NCBI GenBank assembly: GCA_027490875.1
Contig: JAIXXE010000176.1
Location: 1 to 35,026 of the forward strand
Origin: Alphaproteobacteria bacterium
Lineage (GTDB): Bacteria; Pseudomonadota; Alphaproteobacteria; UBA2136; UBA6156
Direction of reading: 5' to 3'
DNA: 35,026 nt
Every line of letters starts with the position of its first letter. Within the stretch, counting starts at the first letter, position 1. The notes beneath the pieces are model-generated. The model ran no database searches, was not told where the DNA came from, and was given only the letters and a program-made list of their open reading frames with translations. This document shows positions 16,121 to 21,919 of this stretch, in pieces. The position numbers were made by a program, and so were the translations under genes.

Positions 16121-16486
16121 CTAAAAATAGTTATTGGCGACAACGCCATCTTTCATCTCAAAATAATCCCGCATTTGCTGGGGAGTGAAGAGCTTAACAA
16201 CCTTATATGTCCCAGAGGTCGTATTATTTTCAAAGTTTAGGGTGGTTTCCAGAATATTAATCATCCCCCAGTAAACCCACTTGCCATTCACATCCTCCAC
16301 CCAACTCACACGGATTGGCGTTGGCTGATAGAGGCGTAAATCAGGCTTATTAAATGAGAAGATTTTGCCTTCAACATCGTGCAAGGAATACGGCGCTTGT
16401 AAGTGCTTTTCTAATGATAGAAAGTCAGGAAAGCCCTGTGCTTTAGAAATGCGTAGGGTGTCATTGCAAATAAACTTACCGCCCAT
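16121..16486 (-). CDS. small AT-rich uncharacterised protein
   Basis: The 121-residue protein begins MGGKFICNDTLRIS and has a dense aromatic core (IRVSWVEDVNGKWVYWGMINI) followed by TTSGTYKVVKLFTPQQM. It has no signal peptide or membrane helix. The YWG and TSGxYK motifs recall small hypothetical proteins I associate with candidate-phyla and other uncultured bacteria, where function is unknown; this recollection needs a search. Codons ending in A or T are far more common than in the neighbours, suggesting recent transfer. It ends directly before the deacetylase ATG, and its own start overlaps a doubtful small frame upstream. Confidence 0.6.
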   Translation of the reverse strand: MGGKFICNDTLRISKAQGFPDFLSLEKHLQAPYSLHDVEGKIFSFNKPDLRLYQPTPIRVSWVEDVNGKWVYWGMINILETTLNFENNTTSGTYKVVKLFTPQQMRDYFEMKDGVVANNYF

Positions 16487-16679
16487 GTTTATGCTCCTTG
16501 CTTAAAATCAAACCCCACGGATGCGGGTAGCCCGCCATGAGGGCTTGATAAGAGGTAAGCGGGGTAAAATCCATTGGTAAGGATTGTAGCGCAGCGTTCA
16601 TTGCTTGGGAATACTGAACATGTTGGGGCTGCTCTGAAGGAGCGGTGGCGGGGTCAGTCTTCCAAGCACCTTTTTTCAC
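16476..16679 (-). CDS. doubtful small ORF upstream of the AT-rich gene
   Basis: The minus-strand frame is open through this stretch and overlaps the next gene's start by 11 bp. Starts could be GTG 16679 (67 residues) or ATG 16601 (41 residues). The C-terminal part (LTSYQALMAGYPHPWGLIL) looks protein-like and hydrophobic enough for a small domain. No homologue is recognised and no good ribosome-binding site is seen. The frame continues upstream into the 115-bp repeat, so the longer version is unlikely. It may be the remains of a gene cut by the repeats. Confidence 0.25.
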   Translation of the reverse strand: MKKGAWKTDPATAPSEQPQHVQYSQAMNAALQSLPMDFTPLTSYQALMAGYPHPWGLILSKEHKHGR

Positions 16680-16791
16680 GCCTTTTGTGCGCTGGTGCGC
16701 ACTGGCTGCTGCCAGTATATCGAACCGCTTGCGGGGGCTATGCCCCCTGCACACCCCTTTGGGTAAATTTTCCTTCGGAAAAATGGTGGGC
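16677..16791. repeat. 115-bp direct repeat, copy 1 (hairpin-rich)
   Basis: Starts with CACGCC and ends with TTTTCC-TTC-GGAAAA-ATGGTGGGC. Inside are hairpins GTGCGC-TGGT-GCGCAC and GGGGGC-TAT-GCCCCC. Copy 2 (16818-16932) has the same length, ends and hairpin layout, with a diverged middle; the period is 141 bp. Compensating changes keep the stems paired, which implies selection on structure. The unit ends in the reverse complement of GCCCACCA, the 3' end of the nearby tRNA. No protein-coding potential is seen in 16680-17016. Confidence 0.75.
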
Positions 16792-16817
16792 GGCACAGTG
16801 CTGGCAGCACATCTCTA

Positions 16818-16932
16818 CACGCCTCCTGTGCGCTTACGCGCACCGGCTAACTTCTCGCAACTCCTGACATCTGCAGGGGGTAAACCCCCTGTACCCCCCT
16901 CTGGTGAATTTTCCTTCGGAAAAATGGTGGGC
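16818..16932. repeat. 115-bp direct repeat, copy 2 (hairpin-rich)
   Basis: Second unit of the tandem pair, with stems GTGCGC-TTAC-GCGCAC, CAGGGGG-TAAA-CCCCCTG and TTTTCC-TTC-GGAAAA. It runs without a break into the partial tRNA-Ile copy because its last bases, TGGTGGGC, are also the tRNA's 3' end read on this strand. Confidence 0.75.
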
Positions 16933-16961
16933 CAAGTAAGACTCGAACTTACGACCCCTGC
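16925..16961 (-). pseudogene. partial copy of the tRNA-Ile gene (3' half)
   Basis: These 37 bases match exactly the 3' half of the tRNA-Ile at 17017-17093: the end of the anticodon stem, variable loop, T arm, acceptor strand and CCA. The identity runs 39 bp in all (16923-16961 against 17015-17053). The 5' half is missing; instead a TGCACC-AAA-GGTGCA hairpin lies where the anticodon loop would be. It is probably non-functional as a tRNA. Such 3'-half duplications are the usual footprint of an element that integrated into a tRNA gene. Confidence 0.8.
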
Positions 16962-17016
16962 CTTGCACCAAAGGTGCAGAACTGAAAGCAATAACGCAGA
17001 GGGCCTTAAACTGGAA

Positions 17017-17093
17017 TGGTGGGCCAAGTAAGACTCGAACTTACGACCCCTGCGTTATCAACACAGTGCTCTAACCAACTGAGCTATTAGCCC
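17017..17093 (-). tRNA. tRNA-Ile (anticodon GAT)
   Basis: The 77-nt minus-strand sequence folds as a cloverleaf. Acceptor GGGCTAA pairs with TTGGCCC (one G-U), D stem GCTC pairs with GAGC, and anticodon stem CTGTG pairs with CGCAG (one G-U). Anticodon loop TTGATAA gives GAT, T stem GTAAG pairs with CTTAC around TTCGAGT, discriminator is A, and CCA is encoded. It is not within an rRNA operon, unlike most bacterial tRNA-Ile(GAT) genes. It lies 37 bp after the stop of the unknown gene downstream of lpxC, on the same strand. Confidence 0.95.
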
Positions 17094-17130
17094 CACCAAG
17101 CCTGCCTATAGGGGGCAAGCAAGGGCGTTG

Positions 17131-17703
17131 TCAACCCATAGCCTCGCCAAAAGTTGCCCGTGCGACGTTGGCGGCCAACAGCGCCTCCAGCAAGTCCTGC
17201 CAGGCATCGAGCGGCGCGCTCCCCATATCCAGCGTAAAGTGGGCGTTGTCGTGCCAAATCAGGCTATGGGCCACCTCGCGGTAGGGGCTATCTTCGGCAA
17301 TCAGGTCGGGTTCGGGTTCTGCGCCCCATTGCTCCAGCCATTGGGCCAGGGGGGTTGGGTCGATACTTGCCCCCGCCATGGGTGCCAACTTTACGGGCAT
17401 GGCATCCCATGCAAAGGGCTGAATGGTGACCTGCAGCGGTTCAGGTTGACCGGGCAGGGCATCGCCCCAGCCAAACTGAATGGCGGTGGGGAACTGAAAC
17501 ACCCCTTCGCTGGCCACCTGAACGGGCCTGCCCGCCACGGTCAAGTCGTGCCACAGCGTTACGCCCACCTTGGGGGTACCTTGGTGGTGGGCGGTTTCGG
17601 TTTCTACGGCCCCACCGGCGCTGGCATCGGCGGCAGTGGCGGAAAGGGTGTCGAGGTAATCTTGCCGAATCATGCCCAACAGGTCGCCAAAGTTCATGGT
17701 CAT
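17131..17703 (-). CDS. uncharacterised protein coupled to lpxC
   Basis: I do not recognise this 190-residue acidic protein. It has no signal peptide or membrane helix. It is rich in Trp, Pro and Ala, with a beta-rich middle (VGVTLWHDLTVAGRPVQV, GVFQFPTAIQFGW) and a helical C-terminus (LDAWQDLLEALLAANVAR). Its ATG overlaps the lpxC stop in an ATGA, so translation is coupled, and it precedes the tRNA-Ile gene. Co-expression with lpxC might suggest an envelope role, but nothing in the sequence shows it. Confidence 0.65.
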   Translation of the reverse strand: MTMNFGDLLGMIRQDYLDTLSATAADASAGGAVETETAHHQGTPKVGVTLWHDLTVAGRPVQVASEGVFQFPTAIQFGWGDALPGQPEPLQVTIQPFAWDAMPVKLAPMAGASIDPTPLAQWLEQWGAEPEPDLIAEDSPYREVAHSLIWHDNAHFTLDMGSAPLDAWQDLLEALLAANVARATFGEAMG

Positions 17704-18542
17704 GGGGTAGCTTTGCTTTGGTTTAAAACGCGTTGAAGCAGCGCATTATTCGCGGTATGGCCGGGGGCGGTAAGGTTAAAATTACCCTCCAGCGGCTGGC
17801 CAGCCAAGTAGGCATCGCCCAGAAAATCCAGCACCTTATGGCGCACGGGTTCGTCAGGAAAGCGCAGGCCTTCGGGGTTGGCAATTTTGTTCTCGCGCGT
17901 CATCAGTACCCCGCTGGCCAAGCTGGCACCCTTCAGCAACCCAGCTGCCATGGCGGCCTCTACATCGGCCTGCAAGGCAAAGCTGCGGGCAGGGGCCAAG
18001 GCGTGGCGAAAGGTGGCCTCGGTGATAACCCCCCGCCATTGTTGGCGGCCTATAGTTGGTGTGGAAAACGTCACATCGCAGGCGACCTCTAGCCCCTCTT
18101 CTGGGCGTGGGGTGGCAACCAGCAAGCGGTCATCATCGGCATACTGCACGGCCTGACTCACCACCAGTGGCGCAGGCGGGGTTGCCAAGGGGGTACGGCC
18201 CGCTGCGTCAATCGCGTGCACCCAAGGCAGGGCGCTGCCATCGAGAATCGGCACTTCGGGGTAGCCATCAATTTCAATCGCAACGCCAAAAACCCCCAGC
18301 CCGTAAAGGGCCGCAAACAGATGTTCGGGCGTAGCCAAGCTGATGGCACCATCGGTAAGGGTGGTGCGCAGCGGGGTAGGCGTGACATGCGTAGCCGCCA
18401 CACGCAGGGCAGAACCATTAACCGTAAGCGCAATGCTGGGCTCGGGCAGGGGGCGCAAGTGCACGGCGGTGTGCTCGCCACTATGTAAACCAATACCTTG
18501 CAGGGTAAGGCTATGCGCAAGGGTGTAGCAGAGTGAGGCCAT
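17700..18542 (-). CDS. lpxC: UDP-3-O-acyl-N-acetylglucosamine deacetylase LpxC
   Basis: LpxC catalyses the committed step of lipid A synthesis, a zinc-dependent deacetylation in the cytoplasm. The 280-residue protein keeps zinc ligands His74 (TPEHLFAALYGLG), His235 and Asp239 (EPVRHKVLDFLGD), and catalytic Glu73 and His262 (APGHTANNALL). Other conserved parts are GIGLHSG near 16-22, EVPILDGSA, APARSFAL and GASLASGVLM. It is slightly shorter than the usual 300 or so residues because the C-terminal tail is brief. It follows the dnaN terminator in the direction of transcription and is coupled to the unknown gene downstream. Confidence 0.95.
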   Translation of the reverse strand: MASLCYTLAHSLTLQGIGLHSGEHTAVHLRPLPEPSIALTVNGSALRVAATHVTPTPLRTTLTDGAISLATPEHLFAALYGLGVFGVAIEIDGYPEVPILDGSALPWVHAIDAAGRTPLATPPAPLVVSQAVQYADDDRLLVATPRPEEGLEVACDVTFSTPTIGRQQWRGVITEATFRHALAPARSFALQADVEAAMAAGLLKGASLASGVLMTRENKIANPEGLRFPDEPVRHKVLDFLGDAYLAGQPLEGNFNLTAPGHTANNALLQRVLNQSKATP

Positions 18543-18583
18543 GGTTATTAAGTGTAAGAAAAAAATTCTCTCCTTACAAACAA

Positions 18584-18609
18584 TAAAAACGGGGGCCTTA
18601 GCCCCCGTT
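18584..18609 (-). terminator. Rho-independent terminator after dnaN
   Basis: AACGGGGGC (18588-18596), loop CTTA and GCCCCCGTT (18601-18609) form a 9-bp stem. On the minus strand it is followed by a T run. It lies 18 bp after the dnaN stop, separating dnaN from lpxC. Confidence 0.9.
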
Positions 18610-18626
18610 AAGGATTCTCCTACGTT

Positions 18627-19742
18627 TTAGACGCGCATCGGCATGATGACAAAGGTCGTGGTAGGGTCGTTTGGGTCGGTCACCAGCACGGGGGCAGTGC
18701 CATCCTTGAAACTAAAGACCACATCGTCGCCGGCAATCTGACCGCCGATATCGGCCAGATATTTGGCATTAAAGCCAACCTCAAGCGGGGTTCCGGCAAA
18801 GTCGGCCTTAACCTCTTCGCTGGCGTTTTCTTGGTCGGGGTTATTGGCGGAAAGGGCCAAGGCATTTTCAATCGCGTTAAAGCGCACGCTGCGGGTTTTC
18901 TCATGGCTGAGAATGCTGACCCGGTCGACCGCCTGCAACAGCGAACGACGTGCAACCGTAAGGCTGTTGGGGTTATTTTTAGGGATGACGCGGTCGTAGT
19001 CGGGGTAGGTGGCGTCAATCACCTTGCTGGTAAGGGTAAGGTCGGTAGATTCGGCCTGTATCTTTTTCTCGCCAACCGTTAAGCGAACTTCTGCGGTTTC
19101 TTCGCAGAGACGGCGTAGCTCGGTCACGCATTTACGGGGCAGGATCACGCTAGGGATATCCTCGGCACCAGCCGGGCAGGGCACATCGGCTTGGGCCAAA
19201 CGGTGGCCATCGGTTGCCACGCAGCGCAGGGTTTGCTGGTCGTTGACCATAATGCTGTGCAGGTAAACCCCGGTAAGGTAGGCCCGGGTTTCATCGGTAC
19301 TGGCAGCAAAGCTGGTTTTTTCCAGCAGTTTTTTTAAAACAGGAGCAGAGATGGTAAAGGTAATTCCACCATCGACCCGGCTCATATCCGGAAAGGCTTC
19401 CGCCCCGAGTGTGGCCAAGCTGAACTTGGCTTTACCCGCCTGAATTGCCAGACGACTGCCGCCGCTTTCCAGCTCCATCGACACCATCACGCCCTCAGGA
19501 ATTTTACCAACAATCTCGAACAGTTTCAAAGCTTGAACGGTGGTCACGCCGGGGGTGTCGACAAAGGCCTCGGCGCTGCCTTGCACGCAAAGGTCGTTGT
19601 CGGTGGCTGTGGTTTCTAGGCGGTTATTTTCAGCCTTGAGGCGGACGTTCCCCAAAATAGCAATGCTGGAGCGCTTTTCGACCACGCTGCTCATGTGGCG
19701 CAAGGCACGATAGAAGGTTTCGCGAGAGATACTGAGTTTCAT
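18627..19742 (-). CDS. dnaN: DNA polymerase III beta sliding clamp DnaN
   Basis: The beta clamp tethers the polymerase to DNA. From ATG 19742 the protein has 371 residues and aligns with the three-domain clamp fold from MKLSISRETFYRALRHMSSVVEKRSSIAILGNV onward. An upstream ATG at 19760 adds MPKVPS and is less likely. Recognisable parts are TDNDLCVQGSAEA, FPDMSR, ATDGHRLAQ, ATYPDYDRVIP and the C-terminal FVIMPMRV that forms part of the clamp's peptide-binding pocket (usually ending MRL). It is separated from dnaA and recF, and is bounded by terminators on both sides, so it seems to be a single-gene unit. Confidence 0.97.
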   Translation of the reverse strand: MKLSISRETFYRALRHMSSVVEKRSSIAILGNVRLKAENNRLETTATDNDLCVQGSAEAFVDTPGVTTVQALKLFEIVGKIPEGVMVSMELESGGSRLAIQAGKAKFSLATLGAEAFPDMSRVDGGITFTISAPVLKKLLEKTSFAASTDETRAYLTGVYLHSIMVNDQQTLRCVATDGHRLAQADVPCPAGAEDIPSVILPRKCVTELRRLCEETAEVRLTVGEKKIQAESTDLTLTSKVIDATYPDYDRVIPKNNPNSLTVARRSLLQAVDRVSILSHEKTRSVRFNAIENALALSANNPDQENASEEVKADFAGTPLEVGFNAKYLADIGGQIAGDDVVFSFKDGTAPVLVTDPNDPTTTFVIMPMRV

Positions 19743-19821
19743 AGAAGGCACTTTAGGCAAGTGTTGCTCTTTTGCAAGCAGGATGGGTGCAGGAGACGCC
19801 TAAGGCTTAGGCATTAAGCCT

Positions 19822-19846
19822 AAAAAAAGCCCCCAGACGGGGGCTT
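19822..19846 (-). terminator. Rho-independent terminator after rpsU
   Basis: AAGCCCCC (19827-19834), loop AGAC, GGGGGCTT (19839-19846). On the minus strand the stem is followed by seven T. It ends the rpsU transcript before dnaN. Confidence 0.92.
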
Positions 19847-19868
19847 AGGTAAGTTGTAACCAGAAACT

Positions 19869-20069
19869 TTAGAGTTCCCACTGACGCTTGTTGTCGGCTT
19901 TTTTGGTACGGCGGACGCCTTCACGCATTTCGCGGGCACGCTTTTCGAAAGGTTTCTCGTTGTAACGACGTTGGCGCAACTCGCGGAACAGACCCTCGCG
20001 GTTCATCAGCTTTTTCAGGCGACGCAAGGCCTGCTCTACATCGTTGCTGAAAACATCTACGCGAATCAT
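19869..20069 (-). CDS. rpsU: 30S ribosomal protein bS21
   Basis: The 66-residue, strongly basic protein matches bS21: MIRVDVFSNDVEQALRRLKKLMNREGLFRELRQRRYNEKP-like, then alternating Arg and Lys. bS21 sits near the anti-Shine-Dalgarno end of 16S rRNA and takes part in initiation. A terminator follows 23 bp after the stop. It is preceded by rimM on the same strand across a gap of 97 bp, where trmD would usually follow rimM. Confidence 0.96.
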   Translation of the reverse strand: MIRVDVFSNDVEQALRRLKKLMNREGLFRELRQRRYNEKPFEKRAREMREGVRRTKKADNKRQWEL

Positions 20070-20132
20070 CGGTATGGCACTTTTTCTGTCATCGTTGACC
20101 TGGCTGCACCATGCAGCAAAGCCTATAGGGGC

Positions 20133-20162
20133 GCTTTAGCCCGAAGAACGGGGGTAAGTCAA
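20133..20162 (-). promoter_or_regulatory. candidate promoter for rpsU
   Basis: On the minus strand TTGACT (20162-20157) is followed after 18 bp by TAAAGC (20138-20133). The -35 is good and the -10 weak. It lies in the gap between rimM and rpsU. Confidence 0.35.
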
Positions 20163-20166
20163 GCCC

Positions 20167-20688
20167 TTAAAGCGTTAACAGCTGCAACCCTAGCGGGGTG
20201 AGCTCGAGGCGGGGCGGCAGGTTAGCCGCAGCAGCGGCCGTGACCACCACAAAATCGGCCGCCAGTGGTACCAGCAGCGTTTTGGGATTGGCTTCGGTCT
20301 TTATCACCAAAGCAGGGCCTGCCGGCAGTTCGGTGATGGCCTCAACCAGCCCCTGAACCTTGCCGGTATGGTCGACCACGGGCTGGCCAATCAGGTCGGC
20401 CAGAAGTACTTCATCTTCTGCCACATCAAAGGCAGATTTTTCAGCAAAAACAGGCCCTTTAAGCGCTGCGGCGGCTTCTGGGGTCGCAATCCCAGCCAAC
20501 TGGATGGCCACGAGGCCCTGCCCAACTGGTTTGGAATTGACTAAACCGTACCCTGTACCATCGGCTAAAAACACAGTTTTAATGCTGCGCAGCAGGGCAG
20601 GGTCGGCCAGCAGCAGCTTAACCTTCACATAGCCCTGCAAGCCATGGGGGCCTTTAAGGCCCCCAATCTGGATGCGGTCGGCCGCCAT
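20167..20688 (-). CDS. rimM: 16S rRNA processing protein RimM
   Basis: RimM binds the 30S head through uS19 and assists maturation of 16S rRNA helices 31-33. The 173-residue protein has the N-terminal barrel opening IQIGGLKGPHGLQGYVKV (the G-x-x-G-x-x-G-x-x-KV signature) and a C-terminal PRC-barrel half with DEVLLADLIGQPVVD and LLVPLAADFVVV. It follows rpsP by 23 bp, the classical rpsP-rimM order, but trmD and rplS are not next to it. Confidence 0.94.
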   Translation of the reverse strand: MAADRIQIGGLKGPHGLQGYVKVKLLLADPALLRSIKTVFLADGTGYGLVNSKPVGQGLVAIQLAGIATPEAAAALKGPVFAEKSAFDVAEDEVLLADLIGQPVVDHTGKVQGLVEAITELPAGPALVIKTEANPKTLLVPLAADFVVVTAAAAANLPPRLELTPLGLQLLTL

Positions 20689-20711
20689 GGGCTGACGAGA
20701 CCTGCTCAGGG

Positions 20712-21239
20712 TTAAGCCTGTGGCTGTTCGGCTGGGGCTTCCGGTGTTGCGGCAGCAGCAGTGTCGGCTTCGGCCTTGGCAGCAGCTTCAGCGGCAGCCT
20801 TGGCTTCAGCAGCGGCGGCAGCTTTGGCTTCGGCCTCGGCAACGGCCTTGGCTTCGGCGGCGGCCTTGGCTTCGGCTTCAGCGGCGGCGGCGGCCTTCAG
20901 GGCTTCGCCATGGGCTTTGCCAGCAGCAACCACACCTGCGGTTTTAATACGGCGGGTTTTTACTTTAATGAAGGCATTCCGCACGGCTTCGGGGCCAACG
21001 TTATGCTTTACCAGCAGGCGGGCCACCACATCGGTAACCTGCGCGCCCACGCCAACCCAGTAGGTGAGGCGTTCTTCGTTCAGGTTAAAGGGTACTTCGG
21101 CCCCACGGGCCTTGGGGGCATAAAAGCCCAAGCGTTCAATAAACTTTTTATCGCGGCTGGCGCGGCTGTCGGCAGCAACGATGCTATAGATAGGGAGGCT
21201 CTTGCGACCACCACGGGCCAGACGAATTTTAACGGCCAT
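20712..21239 (-). CDS. rpsP: 30S ribosomal protein bS16 with a long Ala/Glu/Lys-rich tail
   Basis: The first 80 or so residues are standard bS16: AVKIRLARGGRKSLPIYSIVAADSR, FIERLGFYAP, LNEERLTYWVGVGAQVTD, VARLLVKHN. bS16 stabilises the 30S body. After a basic linker (VKTRRIKTAGVV) the protein continues for about 65 residues of almost pure Ala, Glu and Lys (A-E-A-K-like repeats), giving 175 residues in total, about twice the usual size. Many alphaproteobacteria have shorter tails of this kind. The tail likely forms a single exposed helix; its use is unknown. AGAGAAAG precedes the ATG. Confidence 0.95.
   Translation of the reverse strand: MAVKIRLARGGRKSLPIYSIVAADSRASRDKKFIERLGFYAPKARGAEVPFNLNEERLTYWVGVGAQVTDVVARLLVKHNVGPEAVRNAFIKVKTRRIKTAGVVAAGKAHGEALKAAAAAEAEAKAAAEAKAVAEAEAKAAAAAEAKAAAEAAAKAEADTAAAATPEAPAEQPQA
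20725..20900. repeat. low-complexity repeat encoding the bS16 tail
   Basis: On the plus strand the region repeats GCCTTGGCTTCGGC-like units of 6-15 bp with variation. It encodes Ala, Glu and Lys on the minus strand and is prone to replication slippage in frame. Confidence 0.7.
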
Positions 21240-21269
21240 TGTTTTGGCTTTCTCTTTAATCTATTACGC

Positions 21270-21284
21270 CACTTTATTAAAGTG
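21270..21284. promoter_or_regulatory. 15-bp perfect palindrome upstream of rpsP
   Basis: CACTTTA-T-TAAAGTG is fully symmetric and lies 31-45 bp before the rpsP ATG, inside the likely promoter or leader. It could be an operator for a dimeric regulator or a short hairpin in the rpsP leader. Confidence 0.4.
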
Positions 21285-21483
21285 ACTTCCCCAAGGAACG
21301 GGGCCATCCCAAGGTTTGGAATGGAGGCACGGGGCTGGGGAATTCCAGCGCAGTGCAAGGCCCATGTAGCAAGCCACGCCAGCCTTGGCAAGGGTTTTAG
21401 CGCATCATGGGGGAATTGAACGGTATGGATAGAAGTACTTTTTGGGTGTTTATATATAAAAAGAATAACTTAAACGAATTTTC
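21285..21483. other. intergenic stretch without recognisable gene
   Basis: Between the rpsP leader and the cassette promoter I see no coding region with a start, ribosome-binding site and family resemblance. The first 130 bp are GC-rich and the last 60 bp turn sharply AT-rich (21420-21480, TATATATAAAAAG), which is atypical for the window. No att-like duplication or tRNA was found. Confidence 0.5.
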
Positions 21484-21512
21484 TTGACAGCCTGAAACAA
21501 GCAGGCTAGGGT
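21484..21512 (+). promoter_or_regulatory. cassette promoter with inverted repeat in its spacer
   Basis: A perfect TTGACA (21484-21489) is followed after 17 bp by TAGGGT (21507-21512). The spacer and its borders form AGCCTG-N7-CAGGCT (21489-21507), a symmetric site well placed for a repressor. It lies in the AT-rich segment just before the first cassette gene. Confidence 0.5.
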
Positions 21513-21535
21513 TCTTTCATCCTTGCAGAACTGTG

Positions 21536-21561
21536 CCGCCCCTTGAGGCGGATTTTTTATT
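21536..21561 (+). terminator. intrinsic terminator between the promoter and the first cassette gene
   Basis: CCGCC (21536-21540), loop CCTTGA, GGCGG (21547-21551), then ATTTTTTATT. It lies 24 bp downstream of the predicted -10 box and 20 bp before the first ATG. No gene precedes it on this strand, so it would stop transcripts from the promoter at 21484 unless they read through. Confidence 0.7.
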
Positions 21562-21579
21562 CTAGGAAAGCCCCCCACC

Positions 21580-21852
21580 ATGGATGACCCTGGTTCCACC
21601 ACGCAGTTGGCGCGGCGCTTGGCCGACATCGATGACGCCATGTGGTTACGCGCCAGAGAAGGCGACGTGGCCGCTGCCAAGCTGGTGTATGCCCGCTTGG
21701 CCGAAGCCTTACCGCCACCAACACCCCCCTTGCCGCCAAGTTGGGATGCCCTGCTGACGCTGCTGCGGCAGGTTGAACATCATCATAAGGAGATAGAACG
21801 CCATGGCCTTTTGGTTAACGCTGCTAACGTGGGTGCTGGCCCGACTGGATGA
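21580..21852 (+). CDS. candidate terminase small subunit
   Basis: The 90-residue protein starts after TTCTAGGAAAG. Its helical N-terminus has MWLRAREGDVAAAKLVYARL, a pattern like the A-x-x-GD-x-x-AAK-L-x-L-x-R motif seen in phage small-terminase and related DNA-recognition proteins. A Pro run near 45-52 and a second helix (LLTLLRQVEHHHKEIE) follow. It has no clear winged-helix signature. Position directly before the large terminase supports the call. Small terminases recognise pac or cos sites, but this one is short. The ATGA at its end overlaps a possible start of the large subunit. Confidence 0.5.
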   Translation: MDDPGSTTQLARRLADIDDAMWLRAREGDVAAAKLVYARLAEALPPPTPPLPPSWDALLTLLRQVEHHHKEIERHGLLVNAANVGAGPTG

Positions 21853-21919
21853 ATGGCGGCTGCGCGCGCCAGCCCCTAAAAATCCTCGGGCCCCGAACCG
21901 GAACTGCCGGGGTGACTAA
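21803..21919 (+). CDS. small membrane ORF overlapping both terminase genes
   Basis: The 38-residue frame has the strongest ribosome-binding site of the region: AAGGAG about ten bases before ATG 21803. The product begins MAFWLTLLTWVLARLDEW, a hydrophobic helix, followed by a short basic, Pro-rich tail. It lies in a different frame from the upstream gene and ends in GTGACTAA, where the GTG (21912) is in frame with the large terminase. This suggests stop-start coupling. Function unknown; possibly a chance ORF whose ribosome-binding site serves the terminase. Confidence 0.45.
   Translation: MAFWLTLLTWVLARLDEWRLRAPAPKNPRAPNRNCRGD

Noticed and set aside
16677..16932. CRISPR array
   Set aside because: Only two units of 115 bp with a 26-bp spacer and internal hairpins; no short repeats, no cas genes.
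16925..17007. A second complete tRNA gene
   Set aside because: Only the 3' half is present; no D arm or acceptor 5' strand can be paired and the anticodon position is a plain 6-bp hairpin.
18553..18578. TGTAAG/CTTACA inverted repeat before lpxC as operator
   Set aside because: Six-base arms around an AT-rich spacer are too weak to claim.
21080..21391. Minus-strand frame extending from rpsP upstream
   Set aside because: It overlaps rpsP in another frame and has no recognisable domain.
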